Shown here: piece after piece, positions 17,690 through 26,898 of the stretch
Layout: each line of letters starts with the position of its first letter
How positions within the stretch are numbered: position 1 is the stretch's first letter
Source of the DNA: Halobacteriales archaeon QS_8_65_32
GTDB taxonomy: Archaea > Halobacteriota > Halobacteria > Halobacteriales > Halococcaceae
Direction: 5' to 3'
DNA length: 46,834 nt
NCBI GenBank assembly: GCA_003022925.1
Contig: PXRY01000090.1
Span: 28,161-74,994 of the forward strand
Translations under genes and position numbers: made by a program
The notes under the pieces: generated by a model
The model's database searches: none
Seen by the model: the letters and a program-made list of their open reading frames with translations, nothing else
What the model was told of the DNA's origin: nothing

Positions 17690-18007
17690 TCAGTCGGTGC
17701 GTTCGAATCGATGGCGCACGACATCGGCGTCGTCGTCCCACTCGAACCCGTCGCCGTGGGCGTGCTGGAGCCGTTCGCGATACCCTTCCAGATCCGACGC
17801 GCCCTCCGCGCGGGCGTCCTCGTCGGTGAGATCGCCCAATTGTCGCTCTTCGACATCGGCTACTTCGAAGGTGGTTCCGTTCACGTCGAAAGTGTCGCCG
17901 GCCTCGGCGTAGGCGTGCCCGCGATGGATCTGTGTAATCTCGCCCTCCGCGGCCATCTCCTGCATCCGGTCATTCGGCAACAGGGTTCCGGCGTCGATCC
18001 GTGTCAT
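17690..18007 (-). CDS. ASCH/PUA-like domain protein
   Basis: 105 residues. The order of strands around HRGHAYAEAGDTFDVNGTTFEVADVEER, followed by the helix LGDLTDEDARAEG and a partner helix SDLEGYRERL, is typical of ASCH domains, which resemble PUA RNA-binding folds. An RNA-related role is inferred from the fold only. Its TATA box is at 18029-18036. It is convergent with hisE. Confidence 0.82.
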   Translation of the reverse strand: MTRIDAGTLLPNDRMQEMAAEGEITQIHRGHAYAEAGDTFDVNGTTFEVADVEERQLGDLTDEDARAEGASDLEGYRERLQHAHGDGFEWDDDADVVRHRFERTD

Positions 18008-18028
18008 GGGGCCCGTTTCGCCGCGAGC

Positions 18029-18036
18029 GATAAAGG
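18029..18036 (-). promoter_or_regulatory. TATA box of the ASCH gene
   Basis: CCTTTATC on the minus strand, 22-29 bases before the ATG at 18007. Confidence 0.45.
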
Positions 18037-18240
18037 TCGCCCGGTGTCGGCGGATATGGCTCCGTTAGATCTTAGTAGTTCGATACTCCCGTCGCTGGAA
18101 CGGCCATCGGGTAGGGGTGCGAACCCCTCGGAGACACGGCGGTGAACTTCGAGCGAGTAGACCACACGACCGCGAAGGAAACAGGAGGGAACGAAGCGAG
18201 CGATCGGAAACGCCTCGCTCGGTTCGTCCGCGCTCGATCG

Positions 18241-18959
18241 TTACTCGGGTATCGACGCTCTGACACAAATGAACGTCGGGTACGTCGATCGTTTCTCGTA
18301 GGACTCGGCTTTTCGTCTTTGAACGTCTCGTTCGGCGTCGGTTCGACCGGTTCGTCCAGTTCGAACCCGGTTTCGACGAGCGGGTTGATGACCTCCGAAA
18401 ACGGCCGACGGTAGAAGGGGACGTCGATTTCCTTGCCGCCAGCCGACCACGTCATCCGCTCCTGTTCGATCTCGAAATAGTTCTCAACCTCGAACGCGAT
18501 GTACTCGTCGACCGGATGTTGCGCCGAAAAGACGAGGAACCCGCCCGACCGGAGGATACGGGCGAACTCCGTGAAGGGCCGTCGCCAGTCCTCGACGTAG
18601 TGGAGCGAGAGGCCGCAAACAACGCCGCCGAACTCGCCGTCGTCGACGAATTCGAGGGGTTTGGTGATATCGGCCCGGCGGATTGCCGCTCGATCGCCGA
18701 TCCGTCGTCTCGCTCCTTCGAGCATCGCGGCGTTCTCGTCGACAGCAAGGACGTCCGCTCCCCGCTCGATCAACCACTCCGCGTACCGACCGTGTCCACA
18801 CCCCGCATCGAGGACTCATTTACCCGCCACGTCGGGAACGAGCTCCGTCGTCGCAGGGAATTCGAAATCCGCGCAGTATGGGTCCGTCTCTCGCGTCTCG
18901 TACGTCCCCGCCAGTCTATCGTATGCATCCTTGACGGTGGGACTCCCATCGGGCGGCAT
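18241..18959 (-). pseudogene. Class I SAM-dependent methyltransferase, two lesions
   Basis: From the ATG at 18959 (MPPDGSPTVKDAYDRLAGTY) the frame runs 47 codons to an in-frame TGA at 18816-18818, exactly before the SAM-binding motif VLDAGCGHGRYAEWL, where homologues have a charged residue such as Arg (CGA to TGA). The same frame then continues through the methyltransferase core (GGVVCGLSLHYVEDWRRPF, then HPVDEY) to ETFKDE. There a one-base loss near 18325 moves the reading into the frame KAESYEKRSTYPTFICVRA, ending at the TAA at 18241. Restored, the protein would be about 239 residues. A nonsense change plus a frameshift marks it as decayed. The substrate is unknown. Confidence 0.85.
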
Positions 18960-19202
18960 GAACACGATCGTGTGGCCCTCTCCTCGAGGTAATCATTGTG
19001 ATTCCGATTTCGGGTCGTTGGTCGTTCGCAACCGACATCAGAAACAGGCGGGAGTCCTACGTCGACGACGGTTGTGCCGGCGACGATCGTGCCAACACCG
19101 ATCGGCCGCGATCGAATGCGGTCGGCGACGGCGATAGCGACGACCGATCGGCCGTCATGGTACGGGGGCCTCGATATCGGCCGTCGGTCGTCGACCGCCG
19201 AC

Positions 19203-20192
19203 TCAGGGCGCGAGCGAGACGATCGTGTCCCCGTCGGTCGGGTTCTGGACCCCGTAACGCCGCCGCCACTTCCGGACGATCCGTCGCATGCCGGGATCGG
19301 GGGCGACGTCGGGAGAGACCGCGACGCGTGCGGAGTCCCGGAGGCCGTTCCCGTCGATCGTGACCCGTCCGACCTGGCCGAACTCCGCGCCGACGCTGTT
19401 GACGACGGTGCCGCCGATCTCGACGGGTGCGCTGAGGACGTGTTCTTCGTGGTCGCCGACCATCAGGTCGATGCCGTCGACTGACCGCGCGATTTCCTTC
19501 GAGCCCCCGAGCCTGAGATGGGAGGCACAGACCACGTAATCGACGCCGGCGCGTTCCATGCGCGCAACGGCGGCCTTCGCCGTTCGTGTGGCCCGCACCA
19601 TCCGGTAGCCCGGCGGATAGTAGACATACTCGGCCGGTTCGAGCAACGAGAGCCCGAACACGCCGACCGTGACGTCCCCGACCGATTCGATCAGGCCGCG
19701 TCTCGCGCCAGGGATCGCCCGCTCGGGACCGGCGAGCAGGTTCGCCGACACCCACGGGAAAGTACTGGCGCCCATGCGTCGCCGGAGGATGAAGTCGCCG
19801 TAGTCGAACTCGTGGTTGCCGACGACGGCCGCGAGCGGGTCCAAGTAGTTCATCGCGTCGACGACGTGCAACCCGCGGAGAACGGTCGCGATCGGGGCTT
19901 TCGCGACGTCGTCGCCGGTAGCGACGAGGGCGCTATTGGGGAACTCTTCGCGCAGTTCGTCGACGACCGTCGCGTACCGGGCGACGTTCGGCCCCTTCGG
20001 GGAGCCGAACCGGCCGTGAAACTGCGTGCCGTGAACTATCGTGAGCGGATCGCTGTCGGCGTTCGAGGCAGCCTGCGCGCTGCCGAGCGCGGCGATTCCT
20101 GCGAGCGAGAGCCCGCCCGCGGACACCCGTTTCAACAGTCCGCGCCGTCCGAGGCGTTCGCCTCCTCGCGTTTCGTTCGACGATGATCGCAC
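19203..20192 (-). CDS. Secreted 5'-nucleotidase-like metallophosphatase, altered metal site
   Basis: 329 residues from a GTG at 20192. A Tat signal is clear: GRRGLLKRVSAGG, then a hydrophobic core ending in AQA-type residues. The metallophosphatase domain has GNHEFDYG (metal motif) and a later VVCASHLRLGG and MVGDHEEHV. The first motif, normally L-H-T-N-D-x-H-G-R in 5'-nucleotidases, reads VHGTQFHGRF, so the metal-bridging Asp is absent and only the His remains. GDD replaces the usual GD-x-x-(D/N) context. Either the site has diverged or activity is lost. The usual C-terminal substrate domain is missing, so this is a catalytic-domain-only form. Confidence 0.85.
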   Translation of the reverse strand: MRSSSNETRGGERLGRRGLLKRVSAGGLSLAGIAALGSAQAASNADSDPLTIVHGTQFHGRFGSPKGPNVARYATVVDELREEFPNSALVATGDDVAKAPIATVLRGLHVVDAMNYLDPLAAVVGNHEFDYGDFILRRRMGASTFPWVSANLLAGPERAIPGARRGLIESVGDVTVGVFGLSLLEPAEYVYYPPGYRMVRATRTAKAAVARMERAGVDYVVCASHLRLGGSKEIARSVDGIDLMVGDHEEHVLSAPVEIGGTVVNSVGAEFGQVGRVTIDGNGLRDSARVAVSPDVAPDPGMRRIVRKWRRRYGVQNPTDGDTIVSLAP

Positions 20193-20214
20193 GCCTACTC
20201 TATCACGTCCGCCG

Positions 20215-20222
20215 GCATAAGC
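20215..20222 (-). promoter_or_regulatory. TATA box of the 5'-nucleotidase-like gene
   Basis: GCTTATGC on the minus strand, 23-30 bases before the GTG at 20192, which supports that start. Confidence 0.45.
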
Positions 20223-20433
20223 TTCCGGGCGCGAGCCGCGGTGGTGTCCGGCACGCGGGTTCTCCGGCGCGAGTCGCTGGAGCCGTCTCGGGGACCTCGG
20301 ACGCTCCGGACGCTCGGCGGCCGCGCCTCGCTGCCGTCCGGGACGACCGCGCCTTGTATGAGACGTGGTCCCTGTCGTCCGATTACGTCCTCGGTTCGAT
20401 CGGCGCTCGGGAGCGGCCGCCCGGAGGAGATAC

Positions 20434-20441
20434 GTTTATAC
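20434..20441 (+). promoter_or_regulatory. TATA box of the zinc-ribbon protein gene
   Basis: GTTTATAC lies 26-33 bases before the ATG at 20467, which decides that start over longer in-frame readings. Confidence 0.55.
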
Positions 20442-20466
20442 GATCGGCTCGGAAACGGGGAAGCAA

Positions 20467-21069
20467 ATGGGGCTCAGGTGCTCGGTGTTCGGCCACGACT
20501 ACGCTGACCACGACGTCGAGCGCGAGCGCGCGGACCACGGCGCGGAGGTCGTCACTACCGTTCGCACCACCGAGGCCTGCCGGCGCTGTGGACGCTCCCG
20601 GGTCGTCTCGGAGAACACCGAGATCGCGGCCGCAGCGGGCACCGGCGACCGGCCGGAAGCCACTCGCGGCGAAACTGGCGGCGACGCCGACAGGACGGGG
20701 ACCGACGGTCGCGGGACCGACGGCCACGAGCGAGACCCCCGAAACGCCGACGGGACGACATCCGGGTCCGGGCCCGAATCCGACGAGACGGACTTCGAGT
20801 TCGCGGCGGAAAACGGCGACACCGCCCGCGGCGGGGACCACCGTTACGATACCGATCGCGGTGACGACCGCGTCGAAGGCGGCGATCGGGTAACCGAAAG
20901 CGGGTCGGTCGGCCCGACGGCCGCGGCGGCGACGAGCCGGTCGCTCGAGGACGACGAACTGGAGTGTCCCGAGTGTGGGTTCGGCGAGGCGGTGCTCGGG
21001 TCGGCACTGCGAGCGGGCGACAGTTGTCCGGCCTGTGGCCGGGGATACCTCCTGCGGCGAACGCGGTGA
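20467..21069 (+). CDS. Haloarchaeal zinc-ribbon protein with disordered acidic centre (DUF7093-like)
   Basis: 200 residues. The N-terminus MGLRCSVFGHDYADHDVERE followed by TEACRRCGRSRVV carries a CxxC pair; the C-terminus has two further pairs, LECPECGFGEA and DSCPACGRGYLL, making a four-Cys zinc ribbon. Between them (about residues 50-155) is a Gly/Asp/Thr/Arg low-complexity linker with no predicted fold. I recognise the general haloarchaeal family but not a function; the zinc ribbons suggest nucleic-acid or protein binding. Confidence 0.75.
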   Translation: MGLRCSVFGHDYADHDVERERADHGAEVVTTVRTTEACRRCGRSRVVSENTEIAAAAGTGDRPEATRGETGGDADRTGTDGRGTDGHERDPRNADGTTSGSGPESDETDFEFAAENGDTARGGDHRYDTDRGDDRVEGGDRVTESGSVGPTAAAATSRSLEDDELECPECGFGEAVLGSALRAGDSCPACGRGYLLRRTR

Positions 21070-21110
21070 ACACGAAAGGGGTAAAAGAAGCCACTCGTTA
21101 GACCTCTCTC

Positions 21111-21497
21111 ATGCGCGAGTACAAGATGCGCCGCGGCGAGCACCTCCACGAACGGATCCCCGACATGGAAGAAACGATCGAGTCGTACTTCGGGGAAATA
21201 ACGACGACCGAGGAGTTCGGCGGCAGCGATCTGGCCGTCGTCGAAGAGCCCGACAATCCGGTCTTCGAGCGGATCGTCGCCGGGACGGTTACCTACTCGA
21301 GCAAGAAAGACACCCTAGCGGTCGAGTTTACCGAACGCGACCCGGCCGAACTTTCACCTGACGACATGGAGGCCGCCGGCGAGGCCATCTCGATGAAGAA
21401 CGACTTCCTCCTCGAAGCGACCGGCCGCGACGCGAAGAGCCGGCGCAAGTCGATAAAAAACGAGGTTCAGAACGCGGACACCCCCGAGAACGTCTAA
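21111..21497 (+). CDS. DUF5611 family protein
   Basis: 128 residues. MREYKMRRGEHLHERIPDME, then a central beta-rich part (GTVTYSSKKDTLAVEFTER) and a basic C-terminal helix (GRDAKSRRKSIKNEV) match the small haloarchaeal DUF5611 family, whose function is unknown. It follows the zinc-ribbon gene by 41 bases and may be co-transcribed, although a T-rich element (GGTAAAAG) lies between. Confidence 0.82.
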   Translation: MREYKMRRGEHLHERIPDMEETIESYFGEITTTEEFGGSDLAVVEEPDNPVFERIVAGTVTYSSKKDTLAVEFTERDPAELSPDDMEAAGEAISMKNDFLLEATGRDAKSRRKSIKNEVQNADTPENV

Positions 21498-21688
21498 GAG
21501 GTCAACTCCTCACCGATCGTCCTCGCTGCCTGCTCGCGGTCCTCGGGTGTCACGTGCGATCCCCGGTGCCTCCGTTCGCGCCCCCGTCCCGCCGCTCCCG
21601 GTTTCTCGTCGTGGTGACGCGTCACGAACAGCTCAAGCACCCGCCGGGTCGCGTGTTCGGCCGCCGACTTCCGGCTTCCCTCGAGGTC
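21494..21688 (-). pseudogene. Possible C-terminal gene fragment
   Basis: After the stop of the acetyltransferase remnant, the same minus-strand frame stays open to a TAG at 21494. It reads SRKSAAEHATRRVLELF, later DEKPGAAGRG and finally EDREQAARTIGEEL. The last part is helical and acidic like a real C-terminus. There is no good start codon except an internal GTG. It may be the tail of a lost gene; I do not recognise the family. Confidence 0.3.
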
Positions 21689-22257
21689 TCAATCGAGTCC
21701 TCGACGGACCCGGGCGGGATTGCAGGCGACGAGCGACTCGTCGGGGACGTCTTCGACGACGACCGCGCCCGAAGCGACGATCGCGTCGTTGCCGATCTCG
21801 ACGCCCGGGATTGACGACCGCACGCCCGCCGATCCAGACGTTCTCGCTGACGGTGACCGGCTCGCCTCACTCGACGCCCTCGCGTCGCCGAGCGGCCGCG
21901 GTCGGGTGGGCCGCGGTGTAGAGGTGCACGCCGGGACCTAGCAGACAGCCGTCGCCGAACGTCACCGGGCAGATGTCCAATATCACGCAATCGAAGTTCG
22001 CGTAGGAAACCGTTCCCAGCGCGGATATTGAAGCCGTAATCGCACCGGAAGGGCGGCTCGATCGTGGCGCTTTCGCCCATCGAACCGAGCAGTTCGTCGA
22101 GGATCTCCTGTCGGGTATTCGCGTCGGCTGCGGGCGCGTCGCCGAACCGGCGAACGAGGTCCCGGGCGCGCTCGCGCTCGCGGACGAGCAGCGGATCGAA
22201 CGGGTCGTAGGGTTCGCCGGCGAGCATCCGCTCCTTCTCGACGCTCGTCTCCCTCAC
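21689..22257 (-). pseudogene. Maltose/galactoside O-acetyltransferase-type gene, three lesions
   Basis: Pieces of a left-handed beta-helix sugar acetyltransferase (LacA/Maa type) lie in successive frames. The N-terminal part starts at a GTG at 22257: EKERMLAGEPYDPFDPLL, ending FRCDYGFNIRAGNGF. One extra C near 22003 breaks it; the next frame reads YANFDCVILDICPVTFGDG and LLGPGVHLYTAAHP, then meets a TGA where homologues have Trp/Tyr (GVE-stop-GEPVTVSENVWIGG). A second extra base in a G run near 21812 precedes GVEIGNDAIVASGAVV. Correcting both insertions gives about 188 residues, the family's normal length. It overlaps the amidohydrolase stop by four bases, so it once formed an operon with it. 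Confidence 0.85.
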
Positions 22258-23537
22258 GGCGATCCTGTCGCGACCGCACGGATCGAATCGGCTAGGACGT
22301 CGACGCCGATATCGATCGAGCGCTCGTCGACGTCGAACGTCGCGGTGTGATGCCCTCCTGGATGGTCGGTGCCGACACAGACGTACGTCGCTTGGCCGCC
22401 GTTGTCCTGCACCTTCCGCATGAGGTAGGTCGCGTCCTCGCTCCCACCCAACGAATCGCGGTCGGTCGGCGTGTCGACTCCCTCCGTATCGCGGGCGACG
22501 TCGAGGACGACGCCGGCTAAGTCGCGGTCGCTTTCCGCGCTCGGGGCCTCGCCCTCGTTCGCGATCGCGACCTCGCAGTCGTGCATCTCGGCGGCGCTTC
22601 GCAGTACCCGGGTCGCGTGACTGGACATGTAGTCTTTGAGATCGGTCGTCTCGCCGCGGACCTCGCCCTGGATGAAGGCCTCCTCGGCGACGATGTTCGA
22701 AGCGGTGCCGCCCCCGACCCGGCCGGCGTTTACCCGCGTCGGGCCGTCTTCGTGGCGGGGAATCGCGTAGAGATTACTGATCGCACTCGCCATCGCCTGA
22801 ATCGCGTTTTTCCCCTCGTTCGGCTTACCGCCGGCATGGGCGGGAACTCCCGCAAAGTCGGCGCGAAAGCCGCTCACCGCCAGGAAGCCATCGATGCCGG
22901 CAACGACCTCGCCGGTCGGGTGATCGAGACCGACGTGGACGGCGAGGAGGTGCGTAACGTCGTCCAAGTGGCCGGATTCGGCCATTGCCTTCCCGCCAGC
23001 GACCTGCTCTTCGCCCGGCTGGAAGAAGACCTTGAGCGTGCCCGAAAAATCGCTTCGCTTCACGGCTTCGAGCACCCCCACGCCGATCGCGACGTGAGCG
23101 TCGTGTCCGCAAGCGTGCATCCGCTCGTCGTGGATCGATCGGAACGCCTCGCGGGTGGGGAGGTGGCTCTCGGCGTTCGATTCGGCGCGGGGTAGTCCGT
23201 CGATGTCGACCCGCAGGCCAACGGTCGGGCCCTCCCCCTGGCGGCAAACGGCGACCGCGCCGGTGTACCCGCCCGCGGCGGCTTCGAGCACATCCGAGCG
23301 CGCGCCGGCCTCCCGAGCGCGTGCGAGACTGCCTTCCAGTTCGGATTCGTCGGGGACGGCCATGCGGTGTTCGGGCGCGATCGCCTCCCGGCCGTAGTAC
23401 AGTTCGTCGACGCCGACCCGTTCGAGTTCGTCGATGATCCGGCTCGTCGTGTAGAACTCCCGCCAGGCGAGTTCGGGCCGGCGGTGTAAGTCGCGGCGCA
23501 GGTCTGACAGGTGCGAGCGGTTCGTAGCGTCGCTCAT
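22254..23537 (-). CDS. M20-family amidohydrolase
   Basis: 427 residues from the ATG at 23537 (MSDATNRSHLSDLRRDLHRRPELAW). The family (hippurate hydrolase, N-acetyl- or indole-acetyl-amino acid amidohydrolase) uses a two-metal centre. RVDIDGLP and HACGHDAHVAIG hold the metal ligands, and FQPGEEQ has the catalytic Glu pair. The C-terminal ATYVCVGTDHPGGHHTATFDVDE has the last histidines. An insertion (about residues 45-85) precedes AVAVCRQGEGPTVGLRVD, longer than in bacterial enzymes. The gene is intact, unlike its operon partner downstream. Confidence 0.92.
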   Translation of the reverse strand: MSDATNRSHLSDLRRDLHRRPELAWREFYTTSRIIDELERVGVDELYYGREAIAPEHRMAVPDESELEGSLARAREAGARSDVLEAAAGGYTGAVAVCRQGEGPTVGLRVDIDGLPRAESNAESHLPTREAFRSIHDERMHACGHDAHVAIGVGVLEAVKRSDFSGTLKVFFQPGEEQVAGGKAMAESGHLDDVTHLLAVHVGLDHPTGEVVAGIDGFLAVSGFRADFAGVPAHAGGKPNEGKNAIQAMASAISNLYAIPRHEDGPTRVNAGRVGGGTASNIVAEEAFIQGEVRGETTDLKDYMSSHATRVLRSAAEMHDCEVAIANEGEAPSAESDRDLAGVVLDVARDTEGVDTPTDRDSLGGSEDATYLMRKVQDNGGQATYVCVGTDHPGGHHTATFDVDERSIDIGVDVLADSIRAVATGSP

Positions 23538-23703
23538 AGCCGAGTCACTCGCTCCGCAAGCATAAAAGTCGAGTACGACGCCGGAAGCGAACCCGGATCG
23601 ATCTCCTCTTCCCCGCCAGTATCGACACGGGTCGCGGGTTCGGTCGTTGTGCCGCGCCGAGTCGGCTCGGTTCGGCTCGGATCGAACTCGACACGGGCCG
23701 GCG

Positions 23704-24042
23704 TTACCGACGGCGTTCGCCGCCGGTGGTGTGGATCCGTCCAAGTTCGATTTCGGCGTGGACTGACGAAGGGAACTCACGGGTCGCGGCGACGCGGGCA
23801 GCGTCGTCGTGGCCGACGATTTCGAGTGTTCGCGTGTAGACGGTGTACTGCCAAGGGGCAAACGCTCCGTTCTCGCCGGTCAGCGTCTTCGAGCGTGGGA
23901 CCCGATATTCGGTCGGCGGGCCGGTGTAGGGTCCCCGCAAATCCGCACCCTTGCGCTCTACGATCGAGACGACCTCGGAGACGACCGAATCGAGCGTCCG
24001 TCGGTCGCCGCTCGATAGCGTGAGTTTCGTGACGGTCGTCAT
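23704..24042 (-). CDS. uS10-like protein (haloarchaeal paralogue)
   Basis: 112 residues. VTKLTLSSGDRRTLDSVV, the segment RGPYTGPPTEYRVPRSKTLTG and the VYTRTLEIVGHDDAAR strand follow the plan of ribosomal protein S10. The length and an extra loop distinguish it from the canonical uS10, so it is more likely a paralogue than the ribosomal copy. Its role is unknown; RNA binding is possible. Confidence 0.75.
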   Translation of the reverse strand: MTTVTKLTLSSGDRRTLDSVVSEVVSIVERKGADLRGPYTGPPTEYRVPRSKTLTGENGAFAPWQYTVYTRTLEIVGHDDAARVAATREFPSSVHAEIELGRIHTTGGERRR

Positions 24043-24159
24043 CTGGACTCCGTTCGATCCCGAGGAGGTAGGAACCTAAAAGCCCACCGAGACGGGCGTC
24101 GTCGGCCGACCGACGAGCGATACGCCTCCCGTCCCGCCGATGTCGTCCGCTCGTGCCGT

Positions 24160-25185
24160 TTAGTGCCCGATGACCGATCCCGACTCGTCGTAGCGCGCAT
24201 CGGTGATCCGATCGTGTTGCTCTCGGGACAGCGAGACATCGATCGCACCGACGTTGTCATCTAATTGGTCGGTCGTCCGGGCCCCGATGATCGGCACACA
24301 CGTGAAGTCCTTCTGATCGATCAGCCAGCGCAGCGCGACCTGGGCAGGGGTGGCACTTTCCTCCTCGGCGACCTCTCGTACCGTATCGAGGATCGACCAG
24401 CCGCGCTCGGAGAGGTAGTACTCGGTGAACTGTTCGTCGAGGTCGCCTCGCGAGCCACCAGGCGTTTCGACGGCTTCGGGATCGTCGGGGTCGGTGCGCT
24501 CGTATTTCCCCGTCAGGAAGCCGCCGGCGAGCGGCGAGTACGGACAGACGGCGACGTCCTGGTCGGCACACACGTCCAGGTACTCGGCGACGTCCTCGTA
24601 ATAGGCGGCGTGAAAGAGCGGCTGGGTGACGTCGAACCGGGCGAGGTCCTCGATCTCCGATTTCCAGAGCGCTTTGGTGAGCTGCCAGGACGCCATCGTC
24701 GACGCGCCGAGGTAGTTCACTTTGCCCTTGTCGACGAGCGTGGAAAGGGTCTCCAGGGTCTCGGTGATCGGCGTCTCCTCGTCGAAGCGGTGGATGTAAT
24801 AGAGGTCCAGATACTCGGTCCCGAGCCGATCGAGGGTGCCTTCGATCTGTGCGCGGATGTGTTTGCGTCCGAGCCCCGAGTCGTTCGGGCCGGGCTCGCC
24901 CCAGCCGTCGAAGGGGAAATACACCTTCGAGGCGAGTACGAAGTCCTCGCGGTCACGTTCGGAGAGCCACTTGCCGATATACTCCTCGGCGGTGCCGTTG
25001 GGATCGCCGTAGACGTTCGCCGTGTCGATGAAGTTGATGCCGTGTTCGGCACAGGCATCGAGGAGTTCGTGGGCTTCGTCCCGATCGGTCTCTACGGTAT
25101 CGCCGGTTTGCTTGCCGAAACGCCAGGTGCCGAAACAGAGTTCGGAGACTTTCGTGCCGGTCGCGCCGAGGGTCCGGTAGTCCAT
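24160..25185 (-). CDS. Aldo/keto reductase
   Basis: 341 residues from the ATG at 25185 (MDYRTLGATGTKVSELCFGTW). The NADPH-dependent TIM barrel has the full catalytic tetrad: Asp in NFIDTANVYG, Tyr in the same segment, Lys in VLASKVYFP and His in YYIHRFDEE. It resembles the YajO/voltage-gated K+ channel beta-like group; the carbonyl substrate is not predictable. The gene lies between the S10-like gene and the MFS exporter on the same strand, with gaps too long to prove an operon. Confidence 0.93.
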   Translation of the reverse strand: MDYRTLGATGTKVSELCFGTWRFGKQTGDTVETDRDEAHELLDACAEHGINFIDTANVYGDPNGTAEEYIGKWLSERDREDFVLASKVYFPFDGWGEPGPNDSGLGRKHIRAQIEGTLDRLGTEYLDLYYIHRFDEETPITETLETLSTLVDKGKVNYLGASTMASWQLTKALWKSEIEDLARFDVTQPLFHAAYYEDVAEYLDVCADQDVAVCPYSPLAGGFLTGKYERTDPDDPEAVETPGGSRGDLDEQFTEYYLSERGWSILDTVREVAEEESATPAQVALRWLIDQKDFTCVPIIGARTTDQLDDNVGAIDVSLSREQHDRITDARYDESGSVIGH

Positions 25186-25323
25186 ACCGCCGCCTCGACG
25201 CCCGGGAACAAAAGTCCCGCTATCGGACGGTCGATCCGGTATCGGGGGAAAGCGGTCGCGCCGGTCCGTCCGCGCAACCTCGTATTCGCTGATCGAGAAC
25301 CGAACGCAGGCTCCGCGCATGGC

Positions 25324-26769
25324 TCACGAACGATTCTCGATCCCTTCGATTTCTTCGATTTCTTCGACCCCGACGTAGACGAGACAGAATCCGCACACAC
25401 CGAGGCCGGCACCGACGACGAAGGGGACGACGAAGCCATAGGCCAGAAGCGCGCCGGCGACGATCGGGCCGATAGCCACCCCCAGGCCGTAGGCGGTCGT
25501 CACGGTCGCCAGTCGGCCGGCGGTCCGCTCCGATCGCGACCCGACCTCGGCCGCCTCGGCCGCCGCCCGGTCGCCCGCGAGCGCGAGCGCAGGGGTGTAG
25601 ACGAGCGTCACCGCGACCCCTTGAGCGAACCGTGCGAGAAGCATCGTTACGGAGATGCGAACGAACCCCTGGGCGAGCGTCGCGGGAACGAGCAGCGCGA
25701 ATCCTGCCAACAGGAACGGTCGCCGGCCGTACCGATCGCTCGCGCGGCCGATCGGGGCCTGGAGGACAATAGTGGCGAGCACGCCGGCGGCGAACTGGAG
25801 CGCGAAGACCGCCCCGCCCTGGTCGAGGCGGGCGTTGATCGCGTTCTCCAAGGGAGCGAAGGTCGCGAGCACGAGTGCGATGCACAGTGAGGCGAGGCCG
25901 ACCGCGAGCACCGGATCGATCCCTCCGTCGGGATCGCGAACCGTGATCGAGAGCAGGAGGTCGGCGATGGCGGCGGTGACACCGGTGGTACTGCTAACAT
26001 CACTGTCAGCACCGGTGCCGCCGGTATCAGCAGTGCCGGTAGTCGTATCGCTGGTGTCAGCAGTCGCAACAGTGTCGGCAGTCGCGCTGTCGGCGGTTGC
26101 GGGGGAGCCGACCGCAGGGTCGGGCTCGGGGACGAACGCCGCGACGAGCGTAAAGCCGACCACCGCGGCCAGCGCCGCGAGCGAAAAGGCGACATCGAAC
26201 CCGCTTACAGTCACGCCGCCGATAGCGTACCGATCGACGCTCACGATCACGCCGGCGACGACCGGCCCGACGCCGAACCCGAGCAGTCGCGCCGCGTTGA
26301 AGACTCCTAAATTCTCGCCGCGAGCCTCGGGCGCGATTCTATCGATCAACGCAACGGTCGGCGGGATCGTCAGCGCCGCGCCGACGCCACCCAACACGCG
26401 CAATCCGACCACCGCGGCGTAGCTCTCGACGGGGACGTACGCGGCGTTCGCGGCCGCGAGCACCGCTAGCCCACCGAGTACGAACGCCCGCCGTCGGCCG
26501 GTCCGGTCGGAGAGAAGGCCGACGAGCGGCTGGGCGAGGCTGCTCGCGAAACTGAACCCAGAGAGCGCGATCCCGATCGCAAGCGCCTCGGTGAGCGAAC
26601 CGACGAGCGGCAACGGGACGCCAAGGGAGGCGTCGAGGTCGATCGGTCCGGCGACGAACAGCGGCAACACGACGATGAGAAAGGAGTTGCCGAAGGCGTC
26701 GGCCGTCCGGGCGAGCGCGAGCGTCGCCACCCGGCGGTCGGTACCGAACGGGAGGCGGGACGACGCCAT
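25324..26769 (-). CDS. MFS transporter
   Basis: 481 residues from the ATG at 26769 (MASSRLPFGT). About twelve hydrophobic helices are visible. Motif A appears as GLLSDRTGRRR (residues 84-94) and again in the second half as GRASDRYGRRP, fitting the internal duplication of the family. The central cytoplasmic loop (about residues 218-262) is a Thr/Ala/Asp-rich low-complexity tract. Likely a proton-coupled drug or metabolite exporter; substrate unknown. The upstream, longer reading adds only polar residues. Confidence 0.9.
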   Translation of the reverse strand: MASSRLPFGTDRRVATLALARTADAFGNSFLIVVLPLFVAGPIDLDASLGVPLPLVGSLTEALAIGIALSGFSFASSLAQPLVGLLSDRTGRRRAFVLGGLAVLAAANAAYVPVESYAAVVGLRVLGGVGAALTIPPTVALIDRIAPEARGENLGVFNAARLLGFGVGPVVAGVIVSVDRYAIGGVTVSGFDVAFSLAALAAVVGFTLVAAFVPEPDPAVGSPATADSATADTVATADTSDTTTGTADTGGTGADSDVSSTTGVTAAIADLLLSITVRDPDGGIDPVLAVGLASLCIALVLATFAPLENAINARLDQGGAVFALQFAAGVLATIVLQAPIGRASDRYGRRPFLLAGFALLVPATLAQGFVRISVTMLLARFAQGVAVTLVYTPALALAGDRAAAEAAEVGSRSERTAGRLATVTTAYGLGVAIGPIVAGALLAYGFVVPFVVGAGLGVCGFCLVYVGVEEIEEIEGIENRS

Positions 26770-26898
26770 GGGTATCGATTTCTCGCTGGGACGAACCACC
26801 TGAGAACGGTCGTCGTCTCAGCCACGATCTCAGTCCTCGTCTCCGTCCCTGGCGCTCGAGGGCCCAGTCAGTTGACCCTCAGCGTCCGAGCAGGCAGG

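Noticed and set aside
18101-18145. A GGGGTGCGAACCCC hairpin resembling a tRNA T-arm
   Set aside because: The loop lacks the TTC-R-A pattern, and no acceptor or anticodon stems can be drawn around it.
18816-18818. In-frame TGA in the methyltransferase considered as recoding (selenocysteine or other)
   Set aside because: Haloarchaea are not known to use selenocysteine, the position in homologues is a charged residue, and a second lesion lies in the same gene.
24265-25890. 541-codon plus-strand frame opposite the aldo/keto reductase and MFS genes
   Set aside because: It spans two recognisable opposite-strand genes and the gap between them and encodes no known motif.
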